Below, one piece after another: positions 26,647 to 35,109 of a DNA stretch of 64,000 nucleotides (the first letter of the stretch is position 1; every line of letters begins with the position of its first letter). The translations under genes were made by a program, and so were the position numbers. Below the pieces are notes generated by a model. The model did no database searches. It was given only the letters and a program-made list of their open reading frames with translations, and was not told where the DNA came from. The DNA is from Kineosporiaceae bacterium (GTDB lineage Bacteria; Actinomycetota; Actinomycetes; Actinomycetales; Kineosporiaceae), in NCBI GenBank assembly GCA_016794595.1, contig JAEUJN010000029.1, positions 29,181 through 93,180 of the forward strand. The letters run 5' to 3'.

Positions 26647-27258
26647 TCAGCCGGCCGGCGTGACCTCGAAGCTCTGACCCCCCGCGGTGGCGCCCATCGT
26701 GGCGGCCACGCTGCGGGCGACGGCCTCGCTGTCGCGGCGGGTCACCTCGACCCGTCCGCCCTGCGGGTCGAGGCGCCAGACCACCCACTGGGCGGGGGCC
26801 TCGGGGCGGCCCGCGGCCCGGGAGGCGGCGGCCACCACCTCGTCGGCGAGCGGATCGACGTCCACCGGCGCGGAGGCGTCCACGGCCACCGTCGGCCAGC
26901 GGTGGTCCCCCGACGGGGCGTGTTCGCCCTCGCCCTCGGGCAGGACGACCACCTCGACCACCTGCCCGTCCAGACCCGCCAGCGCCTCGTCGTCCGCGCC
27001 GATGCCGTCCAGCACTCCGCCACCGCTCTGGGCGGCCAGCGCGACCAGGGCCGACGAGCATGCCCGGCCGAACCGGCTCGACTGCTCGGAGTCCGACAGG
27101 TTCAGCACGTCGGCGAGCGCATCGTGCAACGTCGTCCGGGCGAGCAGCGGCAGGCCGAGTGCGGGGGCGAGTTCCCGGCCCAGATCGGCGGTGTGCCCGC
27201 TGCGGTCCCGGGGCAGCAGGACGAACAGTCCCGGGGTGCCGGTGGTGATCGAGGTCAT
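26647..27258 (-). CDS. Degenerate P-loop kinase-like hypothetical protein
   Basis: A 203-residue protein from the ATG at 27258. Its first 75 residues look like an AAA/zeta-type small-molecule kinase core: LFVLLPRDRSGHTADLGREL followed by ALGLPLLARTTLHDALADVL, in the place where active kinases read GxPGSGKST, then LGLPLLSRDxxKExL. The Walker-A Gly and Lys are missing here (PRDRSGHT). The C-terminal part is acidic and carries WVVWRLDPQGGRVEV. I infer a pseudoenzyme; no function is known. It is convergent with the phosphatase gene and 11 bases after the methyltransferase gene on the same strand. Confidence 0.6.
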   Translation of the reverse strand: MTSITTGTPGLFVLLPRDRSGHTADLGRELAPALGLPLLARTTLHDALADVLNLSDSEQSSRFGRACSSALVALAAQSGGGVLDGIGADDEALAGLDGQVVEVVVLPEGEGEHAPSGDHRWPTVAVDASAPVDVDPLADEVVAAASRAAGRPEAPAQWVVWRLDPQGGRVEVTRRDSEAVARSVAATMGATAGGQSFEVTPAG

Positions 27259-27269
27259 GGTGAGCTGTT

Positions 27270-28157
27270 CTACCGCGTGAGGTCCCCGGATGACCCGGAG
27301 ACACTTCCACCGTGCACGGATCGTGACGGTGCGACGCACTCCCAGTGCACGGTGAGCTCGCCCAGCCGCCACCGGGACGGCCCGTCGAGCACCGGCCAGC
27401 CCTCGCTGCGCACGGTGGCGGCCATGGCCGACCAGCGCTGGCGGGCCCCGAAGCCCGCCAGCGGGGCGTGCCGGGCCCAGGCGGCGTCCAGGGCCTCGAG
27501 CAGTGCGTGCACCCCCTCGCCCCGGACGTTGCGGTGGATCAGTGCCTTGGGCAGGCGCTCGGCCAGCTCACTCGGCCGCTCCAGTCCGGCCAGCCGGGTG
27601 GACAGCGTGAGCGAGATCGGCCCGCCCTCCTCGAGCGCCACCCAGGTGGCGCGCCGTCCGATCTCGTCGCAGGTTCCCTCCACGATCAGCCCACCGGGCG
27701 CCAGCCGGGCGGCCATCGAGGCCCACGCGGCGGGGACGGCAGCCTCCTCGTACTGGCGCAGCACGTTGAACGCCCGGATCAGCACCGGTCGGCGGCCGGC
27801 CGGCAGCGGAACCTCGAACCCTCCCAGGGCGAAGCTGAGGCCCGGGCCGGTCAGCGGCCGGGCGGCCTCGACCCGCGCGGGGTCGATCTCGATGCCCACC
27901 ACCTCGACCTCGGCCCGGACGGCACGCAGCCGGGCGAGCAGCTCCACCGCCGTCACCGGGGTGGCCCCGTAGCCCAGGTCCACCACCACCGGTTGGCCGG
28001 CAGCCCGTAAGCGCCGCGCCCCGCCCGGTCCGGCGAGCCACCGGTCGACGCGGCGAAGGCGGTTGGGGTTGGTGGTTCCCCGGGTGATGGTGCCCTGAGG
28101 ACGACCGGACGGCGCCCGGCGCGCCGGGCGCCGTCGGTTCTCGTCGATACCGGTCAC
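27270..28157 (-). CDS. SAM-dependent methyltransferase (class I)
   Basis: A 295-residue protein from a GTG start. A basic leader (about 45 residues) is followed by RLRRVDRWLAGPGGARRL. The SAM-binding motif I is VVVDLGYGATPVTAVELLAR near residue 65, followed by the acidic loop VVGIEIDPARVEAA. Middle motifs include RPVLIRAFNVLRQY and GLIVEGTCDEIGRR. The substrate is unknown. An upstream in-frame ATG (28352) would add a low-complexity leader. It is divergent from mshA across a 248-base region. Confidence 0.8.
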   Translation of the reverse strand: MTGIDENRRRPARRAPSGRPQGTITRGTTNPNRLRRVDRWLAGPGGARRLRAAGQPVVVDLGYGATPVTAVELLARLRAVRAEVEVVGIEIDPARVEAARPLTGPGLSFALGGFEVPLPAGRRPVLIRAFNVLRQYEEAAVPAAWASMAARLAPGGLIVEGTCDEIGRRATWVALEEGGPISLTLSTRLAGLERPSELAERLPKALIHRNVRGEGVHALLEALDAAWARHAPLAGFGARQRWSAMAATVRSEGWPVLDGPSRWRLGELTVHWECVAPSRSVHGGSVSGSSGDLTR

Positions 28158-28405
28158 TGTCCGGTCTCCCGGGTCTGCTGTCGGGCGGGCTGCGGTGCTC
28201 CCCACGATCGTCCCAGTCCCGGTTCCGGTTCTGGGCACCGGTGGCTCGGTCGTGAACCCGCCGGGGGGAGACCGCCTCGAAGGTCCGCATCGCCGTCTGA
28301 GACCATGGTCAGTCCGCGACCATGCCGGCGGTGTCGGGAAGGCATCGGGCATCCGCCGCGTTGAGCGCCTGTGGACCTGTCCGCCGCCGCAGCGAGGAGT
28401 TGTTC
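28158..28405. other. Divergent intergenic region between methyltransferase gene and mshA
   Basis: This 248-base spacer should contain promoters for both genes. I see no clear -10/-35 pair or operator. The only notable feature is a GGTTCCGGTTC direct repeat near 28217. Confidence 0.3.
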
Positions 28406-29815
28406 GTGAGTCGTGCCGACGTCCCGCACCGCGTGGCCATGCTCTCCGTGCACACCTCGCCGCTCGAGCAACCGGGCACGGGGGATGCCGGCGGGCTGAA
28501 CGTCTACGTGGTCGAGACCGCCAGACGACTCGCCGCGCGGGGGGTCCAGGTCGAGATCTTCACCCGCGCCACCAGCAGCGACGCCCCCTCGGTGATGTCG
28601 TTCACGGACGGGGTGCTGGTCCGGCACGTGGTCGCCGGACCGTTCGAGGGACTGTCCAAGAACGACCTGCCCGGGCAGCTGTGCGCGTTCACCGCAGGGG
28701 TGATGCGGGTGGAGGCCCGCCAGGAGCCCGGCTGGTACGGGCTGATCCACTCCCACTACTGGCTGTCGGGCCAGGTGGGCTGGCTGGCGGCCGACCGCTG
28801 GCAAACCCCGCTGGTGCACACCATGCACACCATGGCCAAGGTCAAGAACGCCGCGCTGGCCACGGGGGACACCCCCGAACCGGCGGTGCGCATCATCGGT
28901 GAACAGCAGGTGGTGGACGCCGCCGACCGCCTGGTGGCCAACACCCAGGCCGAGGCGCGCGAGTTGATCGGACTCTACGGCGCCGAGCCGCGGCGGGTGG
29001 CCGTCGTGCCGCCGGGGGCGGATCTCGAGACCTTCACCCCCGGCGGTCCCGGGGCGAAGGCCGCTGCCCGGCGCCGCCTGGGCCTGGACCCCGAGGCGCA
29101 GGTCGTGGTGTTCGTCGGACGCATCCAGCCACTCAAGGCGCCGGACGTGCTGGTCCGCGCGGTGGCCGAGTTGCGCGCCGCCGATGCCGCTCGGGCCGCA
29201 GTGACCGGACGGCGCGCCGGGCGCCGCCTGGTGCTCGCCGTCCTGGGGGGCCCGAGTGGTACCGGGCTGGAGCACCCCGAGGAGTTGGCCGACCTTGCCC
29301 ACGCGCTGAACCTGGACGACGTGGTGCGCTTCCGTCCGCCGGTCGACCGGCCGGCGCTCGCGCAGTGGTACCGGGCCGCCGACCTGGTCGCAGTGCCCTC
29401 GTACAGCGAGTCGTTCGGCCTGGTCGCGGTCGAGGCACAGGCCTGCGGGACGCCGGTGGTCGCCGCGGCGGTGGGCGGGCTGCGGACCGCGGTCGCCGAC
29501 ACCCGGTCCGGCATCCTGGTCGACGGGCACGATCCGCGCGTCTGGGCCGCCACCCTCGGCGCGCTCCTGGACGACCCTGCCCGGCGGGAACGGATGGCCC
29601 GGGCCGCCGTCCGGCACGCTGCCTCCTTCAGCTGGGACGCCACGGTGGACGCTCTGCTCGAGGTCTACCGCGGAGCGGTCCACGATCACCGCCGGCAGTT
29701 GTCCGACCTGGGCGACCTGGAGGTCCTGTCCGCCGGGTCCATCGGGTCCCTGGCCCGCCGTGAGCCTGCGGTGCCGGGGCAGGTCCCGACGCCGTCGCTG
29801 GCCGGCGTGCGATGA
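28406..29815 (+). CDS. mshA: D-inositol-3-phosphate glycosyltransferase MshA
   Basis: A 469-residue GT-B retaining transferase (GT4). The start region [20 protein letters not shown] is diagnostic for MshA, with the donor/acceptor Gly loop. Later motifs are [37 protein letters not shown] and the E-x7-E region [20 protein letters not shown]. It links GlcNAc to inositol-3-phosphate, the committed step of mycothiol synthesis. The GTG at 28406 has a GAGGAG site 7 bases upstream; TTG at 28400 is also possible. The stop overlaps the YbjN gene. The order mshA-YbjN-gpm-phoU-senX3-regX3 matches Mtb Rv0486-Rv0491 with phoU added. Confidence 0.95.
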   Translation: MSRADVPHRVAMLSVHTSPLEQPGTGDAGGLNVYVVETARRLAARGVQVEIFTRATSSDAPSVMSFTDGVLVRHVVAGPFEGLSKNDLPGQLCAFTAGVMRVEARQEPGWYGLIHSHYWLSGQVGWLAADRWQTPLVHTMHTMAKVKNAALATGDTPEPAVRIIGEQQVVDAADRLVANTQAEARELIGLYGAEPRRVAVVPPGADLETFTPGGPGAKAAARRRLGLDPEAQVVVFVGRIQPLKAPDVLVRAVAELRAADAARAAVTGRRAGRRLVLAVLGGPSGTGLEHPEELADLAHALNLDDVVRFRPPVDRPALAQWYRAADLVAVPSYSESFGLVAVEAQACGTPVVAAAVGGLRTAVADTRSGILVDGHDPRVWAATLGALLDDPARRERMARAAVRHAASFSWDATVDALLEVYRGAVHDHRRQLSDLGDLEVLSAGSIGSLARREPAVPGQVPTPSLAGVR

Positions 29816-30429
29816 CCGCCCGGGCCGATCGGGCGGCCGATGCCCGGGCCACCCTCGAGAGCTGGCTGACCTCCTCCGGTCTGGCCTGGGAGCCCGGGGC
29901 CCGGGCCGGGGAGTACGCGGTGACCCTGCCCGGCGAGACCAAGCTGGCCACCACGGCATCCGTCATCGTCGGCGAGCAGTCCCTGTCGGTCTCGGCGTTC
30001 GTCGTCCGCCGCCCGGACGAGAACCACCAGGCGTTCTACCGTTGGCTGCTGGCCCGCAACCTGCGTCTGCCCGGGATCGCGTTCGCCCTGGATTCCCTGG
30101 GGGATGTCTACCTGGTCGGCAAGCTGCCGATCGCAGCAGTGACGGACGACGCGATCGACCACCTGCTGGGAGCGGTCCTGGCCGCATCGGACAGCTCGTT
30201 CAACGACCTGCTGGTCCTCGGCTTCCTGGAGGCGATGCGTCGCGAGTGGCGCTGGCGGATCGACCGCGGTGAGTCCACCCGCAACCTGGAGGCGTTCAAA
30301 CACCTTCTCGAGGCCCCGGACAACCCCGGGACCGCCGAGGCCTCACCCCCGGGGGAGCCCGCCCAACCCGGTGAACCGCGGGGTGGAGAGACCCACACCA
30401 CCGAGGCGGGCCCGCCCACCAGCGGGTGA
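29812..30429 (+). CDS. YbjN-domain protein
   Basis: A 205-residue protein of the YbjN family, equivalent to Mtb Rv0487, which has the fold of type III secretion chaperones. Recognisable stretches are [35 protein letters not shown] and [20 protein letters not shown]. The last 40 residues are a Pro/Gly-rich tail. No enzymatic motif. Its ATG overlaps the mshA stop by 4 bases, indicating translational coupling. Function unknown. Confidence 0.87.
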   Translation: MTARADRAADARATLESWLTSSGLAWEPGARAGEYAVTLPGETKLATTASVIVGEQSLSVSAFVVRRPDENHQAFYRWLLARNLRLPGIAFALDSLGDVYLVGKLPIAAVTDDAIDHLLGAVLAASDSSFNDLLVLGFLEAMRREWRWRIDRGESTRNLEAFKHLLEAPDNPGTAEASPPGEPAQPGEPRGGETHTTEAGPPTSG

Positions 30430-30448
30430 TCCGACTAGCCTTCGGGCC

Positions 30449-31192
30449 ATGACCTACACCCTCGTGCTGCTGCGCCACGGCGAGAGCGACTGGAACGCCA
30501 AGAACCTGTTCACCGGCTGGGTCGACGTGCCCCTGTCCGACAAGGGCCGGGCCGAGGCCGCCGCCGGCGGGCGCATGCTCGTCGAGTCCGGGGTGCTGCC
30601 CGACGTCCTGCACACCTCACTGCTGCGCCGCGCGATCGTGACCGCGCAACTCGCCCTGGACGTCGCGGATCGGCACTGGATCCCGGTGCGGCGGTCCTGG
30701 CGGCTCAACGAGCGCCACTACGGAGCCCTCCAGGGCAAGAACAAGAAGCAGACCATGGAGCAGTTCGGCGAGGAGCAGTTCATGCTCTGGCGCCGCTCCT
30801 ACGACACCCCACCGCCGCCGATCCCGGCCGATGACGAGTTCGCCCAGACGGGTGACCCGCGCTATGCCGACCTGGGTGCCGGCATGCCGGCCACCGAATG
30901 CCTGAAGGACGTCGTGGCCCGGATGCTGCCCTACTGGGAATCCGCAGTGATCCCGGACCTGAGGGCCGGCAACGTGGTGATGCTGGCGGCGCACGGCAAC
31001 TCCCTGCGCGCCCTGGTCAAGCACCTGGACGGGATCAGCGACGCCGACATCGCGGGGCTGAACATCCCGACCGGCATCCCGCTGGTCTACGAACTGGACG
31101 GCGCCTTCGCCCCGATCGTGCCGGGCGGGCGCTACCTCGACCCCGAGGCTGCTGCCACGGCCGCAGCCGCCGTGGCCAGTCAGGGTCGCTGA
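30449..31192 (+). CDS. gpmA: 2,3-bisphosphoglycerate-dependent phosphoglycerate mutase
   Basis: A 247-residue enzyme, the normal dPGM length. It has [20 protein letters not shown] with the catalytic His near residue 10, [31 protein letters not shown] with Glu and the Tyr/Lys contacts, and [16 protein letters not shown] with the second His near 185. It interconverts 3- and 2-phosphoglycerate. The ATG at 30449 is preferred over upstream in-frame codons inside the YbjN gene. It is convergent with phoU. Confidence 0.96.
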   Translation: MTYTLVLLRHGESDWNAKNLFTGWVDVPLSDKGRAEAAAGGRMLVESGVLPDVLHTSLLRRAIVTAQLALDVADRHWIPVRRSWRLNERHYGALQGKNKKQTMEQFGEEQFMLWRRSYDTPPPPIPADDEFAQTGDPRYADLGAGMPATECLKDVVARMLPYWESAVIPDLRAGNVVMLAAHGNSLRALVKHLDGISDADIAGLNIPTGIPLVYELDGAFAPIVPGGRYLDPEAAATAAAAVASQGR

Positions 31193-31226
31193 ACCCCGGC
31201 GGGCGGGTCGCCGGGCGCGCGGTCCC

Positions 31227-31874
31227 TCAGTTGAGCACGCGCTGCCCGGTGACCAGGAAGACCACCCGGCGGGCGACCGAGACCGCGTGGTCGGCGTAGC
31301 GCTCGTAGTAGCGCCCGCAGAGGGTGACGTCGACCGCGGGCTCGACCCCGTGCGGCCACTGGTCGTCGAGGATCATGGTGAACAGCTGCCGGTGCAGGGT
31401 GTCCATGGCGTCGTCGTCGGCCTCGAGTTCGGCGGCGGCGGCCAGGTCACGTCGGGCGATCACGCTGCCGGTCTTGGCCACGATGTGCTCGGCCACCTGC
31501 CCCATCTCCAGCACGGTCTCACGCAGCTGGACCGGGATGGCGGAGCGGGGGTGGCGCATGCGGGACAGCTTGGCGATGTGCCGGGCAAGGTCACCCATGC
31601 GTTCGAGATCGGAGCTCATCCGCAGGCCGGTGACGATCACCCGCAGGTCGGCGGCCCCGGGCTGCTGAAGCATGAGCAGCCCCAGGGACCGTTCCTCGAA
31701 CTCGAGATGCAGCGCATCCACCCGCTCGTCGGCGGAGATCACCGACTCGGCCAGGGTCAGATCGGCGTCCAGCAGCGCCATGGTCGCCTTCGAGATCGCC
31801 GATCCGACCAAGCGGGTCATCTCGACCAGAAGCGCGGACAAGCCGTCCAGCTCGTCGTGCAGTTCCGCGCGCAT
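31227..31874 (-). CDS. phoU: Phosphate-specific transport regulator PhoU
   Basis: A 215-residue protein with two three-helix repeats. The metal-binding type motifs appear as ISADERVDALHLEFEERSLGLL near residue 50 and ELEADDDAMDTLHRQLF near 150, each with E/D-x3-D-type clusters. RMGDLARHIAKLS separates them. PhoU signals phosphate sufficiency between Pst and the PhoR kinase. The ATG at 31874 fits the usual MRxELHDELDGL start; the frame extends 11 codons upstream. It is divergent from the phoR-type gene across a 214-base region holding a possible PHO box. Confidence 0.93.
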   Translation of the reverse strand: MRAELHDELDGLSALLVEMTRLVGSAISKATMALLDADLTLAESVISADERVDALHLEFEERSLGLLMLQQPGAADLRVIVTGLRMSSDLERMGDLARHIAKLSRMRHPRSAIPVQLRETVLEMGQVAEHIVAKTGSVIARRDLAAAAELEADDDAMDTLHRQLFTMILDDQWPHGVEPAVDVTLCGRYYERYADHAVSVARRVVFLVTGQRVLN

Positions 31875-31948
31875 GCCAGTACTCCGATCCCGCGCCTGGT
31901 GGACCATTCCCGGCCTCGCGGTCCGGGAACGGTGGTCACGGTCACCTC

Positions 31949-31954
31949 ATGCTA
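31949..31954 (-). promoter_or_regulatory. Possible -10 element of phoU
   Basis: Minus-strand TAGCAT fits the TANNNT -10 consensus, about 75 bases upstream of the phoU ATG. The PHO-box-like array lies about 40 bases further upstream, as expected for an activator site. Confidence 0.35.
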
Positions 31955-31994
31955 GGCCTCCCGATCCCACCCTGGTCCCGCGCTTGGCGTATAC

Positions 31995-32027
31995 CCGGGC
32001 GCACCAACGGGTGAACTCCGGCCAAAC
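31995..32027 (-). promoter_or_regulatory. Candidate PHO box between phoU and phoR
   Basis: Read on the minus strand, three consecutive 11-base units occur: GTTTGGCCGGA, GTTCACCCGTT, GGTGCGCCCGG. Streptomyces PhoP sites consist of 11-base direct repeats with a GTTCACC core. The middle unit matches that core exactly and the flanking units match in part. The spacing is exact. It could let PhoP/RegX3 control phoU, its own operon, or both. Confidence 0.45.
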
Positions 32028-32088
32028 GAGGCCACCGACCGGGTTCGGGGAGGCCGGATCCGGGGTGTGGCGCCCTACCCTGGCAGGT

Positions 32089-33369
32089 GTGACCTCGGCG
32101 TGGATCGTCGGACTGGCCGGCCTGGTGGGCCTGCTCACCGGCGTCCTCGGCATGCTCTCGTTCCGGCGCAGTGAGGTCGAGCGGGCGCGGCTGGCGATGG
32201 TCCCCGAACCGGAGCTCCCCCCGGGCCTGACCGAGGTGCTCGCAGTCCTGCGCTCGGCAGCGATCCTGCTGGACGCCGGGCAGGAGGTGAGCACCGCCAG
32301 CCCGGCTGCCTACGCATTCGGTCTGGTGCGGGGCCACGACCTGGTGCACTCCGAGCTGCACGACATGGCCACCGAGGCGAGGCGCCTGGGCGTCGTCCGC
32401 GAGCGGGAACTGGAACTGCCCCGTGGCCCCCTGGGCCTGGGCCGGATCGTGGTCAACGCCCGCGTGGCGCCGTTGGGGTCGGAATACGTGCTGGTGCTGG
32501 TCGACGACCGCACCGAGGCCCGCCGGGTCGAGGAGGTGCGCCGGGACTTCGTGGCCAACGTCAGCCATGAGCTCAAGACCCCGATCGGGGCGCTCAAGCT
32601 GCTCGCCGAGGCGGTCGCCAACGGTGCCGACGACCCGGACGCCGTCCAGCACTTCGCCGCCCGGATGGAGCGGGAGGCCCAGCGTCTGGCCACCCTGGTC
32701 CAGGAGATCATCGACCTGTCCCGGCTCCAGGTGGCCGACGCCCTGCACGCCCCGGAACCGGTCGGACTGGACGTGGTCCTGGCCGAGGCCGTCGACCGGG
32801 TGCGGTTGGCGGCGCAGAAGAAGCAGATCGGGCTCAGCATGGGTGGGGACCTGGGCGCCATCGTGTACGGCGACCGTGATCTGCTGGTCACCGCGGTGCG
32901 CAACCTGATCGACAACGCCATCGCGTACTCGCCCGAGGGAACCCGGGTGGACGTGGTGGTGCGCCGGGCGGACAACCTGGTCGAGATCGCGGTCAAGGAC
33001 CAGGGCTACGGCATCCCGAAGTCCGACCTGGAGCGGATCTTCGAGCGGTTCTACCGCGTCGACCCGGCCCGTTCGCGCGCCACCGGTGGCACGGGCCTGG
33101 GGCTGAGCATCGTCAAGCACATCGCGGCCAACCACGGCGGTGAGGTCACCGTGTGGAGCCAGGAGGGTGTGGGGTCCACCTTCACCCTGCGCCTGCCCGA
33201 CAGTGCCCATGCCGCGGCGACGGCGGACGGCGCGCCGTCCTCGCCGGCCGTGTTGACCGACCCCCCGATCAGCCCGGTGGTGGGCCTGCCGCTGCACGCC
33301 GACCCCAATGGCCTGCCTGCCGGCGCCGCGGCGCCGAGCATCACAACGACGAGAGGAGCACCATCGTGA
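32089..33369 (+). CDS. phoR: Phosphate sensor histidine kinase (SenX3/PhoR type)
   Basis: A 426-residue kinase from a GTG. One N-terminal membrane helix (WIVGLAGLVGLLTGVLGML) leads into a PAS-like domain (about 60-145). The dimerisation domain has VANVSHELKTPIGALKLLAE with phospho-acceptor His about 160. The ATPase domain has N box LIDNAIAYSPEG, G1 DQGYGIPKSDL and G2 GGTGLGLSIVKHIA. It senses phosphate limitation with PhoU/Pst and phosphorylates the downstream regulator. Lack of a large periplasmic domain fits PhoR/SenX3. The stop overlaps the regulator GTG by 4 bases. Confidence 0.93.
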   Translation: MTSAWIVGLAGLVGLLTGVLGMLSFRRSEVERARLAMVPEPELPPGLTEVLAVLRSAAILLDAGQEVSTASPAAYAFGLVRGHDLVHSELHDMATEARRLGVVRERELELPRGPLGLGRIVVNARVAPLGSEYVLVLVDDRTEARRVEEVRRDFVANVSHELKTPIGALKLLAEAVANGADDPDAVQHFAARMEREAQRLATLVQEIIDLSRLQVADALHAPEPVGLDVVLAEAVDRVRLAAQKKQIGLSMGGDLGAIVYGDRDLLVTAVRNLIDNAIAYSPEGTRVDVVVRRADNLVEIAVKDQGYGIPKSDLERIFERFYRVDPARSRATGGTGLGLSIVKHIAANHGGEVTVWSQEGVGSTFTLRLPDSAHAAATADGAPSSPAVLTDPPISPVVGLPLHADPNGLPAGAAAPSITTTRGAPS

Positions 33370-34049
33370 CCCGCATCCTCGTGGTGGAGGACGAGGAGTC
33401 GTTCAGCGACCCGCTGTCCTATTTGCTGCGCAAGGAAGGGTTCGAGGTCTCGGTAGCCGGTGACGGCCCGGCGGCACTCGACGAGTTCGATCGTGCCGGT
33501 GCCGATCTCGTGCTCCTCGATCTCATGCTGCCCGGCTTGCCCGGCACCGAGGTGTGCCGGCAGTTGCGTTCCCGGGGCAACGTCCCGGTGATCATGCTCA
33601 CCGCCAAGGACAGCGAGATCGACAAGGTGGTCGGGCTCGAGCTCGGGGCCGACGACTACGTGACCAAGCCGTACTCCTCGCGGGAGCTGGTGGCCCGGAT
33701 CCGGGCCGTGCTGCGCCGCGGGGTGGAGGTGGAGGCCCCGCACACGACGGCGACCGTCGAGGCCGGCCCGGTGAGGATGGACATCGATCGCCACGTGGTG
33801 ACGGTGGACGGCGAGCCCATCGCCCTGCCGTTGAAAGAGTTCGAACTGCTCGAACTGCTGCTGCGCAACGCCGGGCGGGTGCTCACCCGGATGCAGCTGA
33901 TCGACCGGGTCTGGGGGGTCGACTACGTCGGGGACACCAAGACGCTCGACGTCCACGTGAAGCGGCTGCGCAGCAAGATCGAGCCGGACCCGGCCAACCC
34001 GCGCTACCTGGTCACCGTCCGGGGCCTGGGCTACAAGTACGAGGCCTGA
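33366..34049 (+). CDS. phoP: Response regulator PhoP/RegX3
   Basis: A 227-residue OmpR-family regulator, the same length as Mtb RegX3. The receiver has VVEDEESFSDPLSYLLRKEG, phospho-acceptor Asp52 in LVLLDLMLPG, Thr in VIMLTAKD and Lys in DDYVTKPYSSREL. The winged helix has LKEFELLELLLRNAGRVLTR and TLDVHVKRLRSKIE with VRGLGYKYE. It activates pst and other phosphate genes. The GTG is preceded by AGAGGAG and overlaps the kinase stop. A 16-bp terminator follows. Confidence 0.95.
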   Translation: MTRILVVEDEESFSDPLSYLLRKEGFEVSVAGDGPAALDEFDRAGADLVLLDLMLPGLPGTEVCRQLRSRGNVPVIMLTAKDSEIDKVVGLELGADDYVTKPYSSRELVARIRAVLRRGVEVEAPHTTATVEAGPVRMDIDRHVVTVDGEPIALPLKEFELLELLLRNAGRVLTRMQLIDRVWGVDYVGDTKTLDVHVKRLRSKIEPDPANPRYLVTVRGLGYKYEA

Positions 34050-34054
34050 GACGA

Positions 34055-34091
34055 CCGAGGCGGCGGCACGTGAACCGTGCCGCCGCCTCGG
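34055..34091. terminator. Terminator after phoR-phoP
   Basis: A perfect 16-bp stem (CCGAGGCGGCGGCACG at 34055-34070, complement 34076-34091) with a TGAAC loop lies 6 bases after the phoP stop. It sits between convergent genes and could serve both strands. Confidence 0.8.
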
Positions 34092-34134
34092 TGTGTGCTC
34101 GGTGTGGGTCAGGCGTCCCGCGAGCCCGCTGGGC

Positions 34135-34647
34135 TCAGGGAGCGACGTCGGCGTAGTGGCCCTCGGCGGCCAGCACCGGAAGGGACATGACGGCCTTGCC
34201 GGCCGGAGTGCGAGCCTCGAGCTGGACCACGGTGCCGGGCGTGACCGACTCGACCGAGACCGTGCCGGGGCCCTGGCCACCCACCTGGGTGAGCTCCGCG
34301 GGCCGGGCGGTCACCGTCCCGGCGTCCCCGAGTGACTTGCCCTCGGAGTCCAGCACGGTCAGCGTCACGGTGACCGGCTCGGTGCCCTCGTTCAGCACGG
34401 CTCCGATCAGGGTGCCCGGGCCGCCCTTCTCCTTGCCGACCACGAGGAAGTTGCGGAGCTGGACACCGCTGTCGGTGTTGGGATCGATGATCTCGCCATT
34501 GGTGCCGTCGGCCGCCGCGTAGGTGGTCGCGGTGGTGTTGGGGCTCACGTAGGAACACCCGGCCACCCCTGGCAGGACGACGAGTGCCGTCGCCGAGAGG
34601 AGGACACCCAGGCGGGACGACCGTCCCCGACCACTGCTGCGCTTCAC
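34135..34647 (-). CDS. LpqE-like lipoprotein
   Basis: A 170-residue lipoprotein. The signal peptide is RLGVLLSATALVVLPGVAGC with lipobox VAGC. The mature part is a single beta-sandwich-like domain: LRNFLVVGKEKGGPGTLIGA then VLNEGTEPVTVTLTVLD, ending GHYADVAP. It resembles mycobacterial LpqE (Rv3584), which is also encoded divergently from carD. The domain may be copper-chaperone-like by fold, but I see no Met/His copper ligands. The GTG at 34647 follows AAAGGAA; an in-frame ATG further upstream lacks a signal sequence. Confidence 0.85.
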   Translation of the reverse strand: MKRSSGRGRSSRLGVLLSATALVVLPGVAGCSYVSPNTTATTYAAADGTNGEIIDPNTDSGVQLRNFLVVGKEKGGPGTLIGAVLNEGTEPVTVTLTVLDSEGKSLGDAGTVTARPAELTQVGGQGPGTVSVESVTPGTVVQLEARTPAGKAVMSLPVLAAEGHYADVAP

Positions 34648-34700
34648 GTCCGGTTCCTTTCCACCCCGGCCCGCGTCCGGGCCGACTCGGCAACGGCCTG

Positions 34701-34736
34701 TTCCCAGGTCACTTCCCAGGTCACTCCCCAGGTCAG
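34701..34736 (+). repeat. Three tandem 12-bp repeats upstream of the LpqE-like gene
   Basis: TTCCCAGGTCAC, TTCCCAGGTCAC and TCCCCAGGTCAG are head to tail, 54 bases upstream of the lipoprotein start. Confidence 0.75.
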
Positions 34737-34749
34737 TCAGGTCTGACTG
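34734..34749. promoter_or_regulatory. Perfect 7-bp dyad near the LpqE-like gene promoter
   Basis: CAGTCAG-GT-CTGACTG forms an operator-like inverted repeat joined directly to the last 12-bp repeat. No regulator can be assigned. Confidence 0.35.
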
Positions 34750-34887
34750 TCCGTGGGCCGGTCCGCTGTTCCATGACTTGGCTTCCGCCGCGCGCAGCCT
34801 ACTCGCTCCACCACACGCGCCGTGGTCACCCGGGACACGAGTCGATATCAGGTTGGCCGGTGTCGCCGAGCGGTGGGCTGCACGGTA

Positions 34888-34942
34888 GCTGCGGGCTGGC
34901 TGCGGGCTGGCTCCGGGCTGGCTGCGGGCTGGCTGCGCGGTG
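34888..34942 (+). repeat. Five tandem 11-bp repeats upstream of carD
   Basis: Five units of GCTGCGGGCTG (third unit has CTCC, fifth ends GCGGTG) start at 34888, 34899, 34910, 34921 and 34932. The 11-base period approximates a DNA helical turn. Confidence 0.8.
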
Positions 34943-35074
34943 GTCCCCGAGCAGCCGCACGAGGACGGCCTGCACGACACGAGCGGGTTGTCAAGCGACG
35001 CAGGTCAGCGGGTGCAAGCCCTCTGACCTGCGCAAACGCTCGGGGAACGCGCTGCCTCTACTCCATTGGCGTGC

Positions 35075-35080
35075 TAGGAT
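35075..35080 (+). promoter_or_regulatory. Candidate carD -10 element
   Basis: TAGGAT, a TANNNT-type -10 hexamer, lies 30 bases before the carD ATG. No good -35 hexamer is present, as is common for promoters that need CarD/RbpA-type help. Confidence 0.4.
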
Positions 35081-35109
35081 TGACCCCCTGGGAAAGGGGA
35101 TAACACCAC

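Larger units (their letters stand above)
34648..35109. other. Long intergenic region between the lipoprotein gene and carD
   Basis: This 462-base divergent spacer has no credible gene. It contains three 12-bp direct repeats, a 7-bp dyad, five 11-bp tandem repeats and the carD promoter region, each listed separately. Confidence 0.6.
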
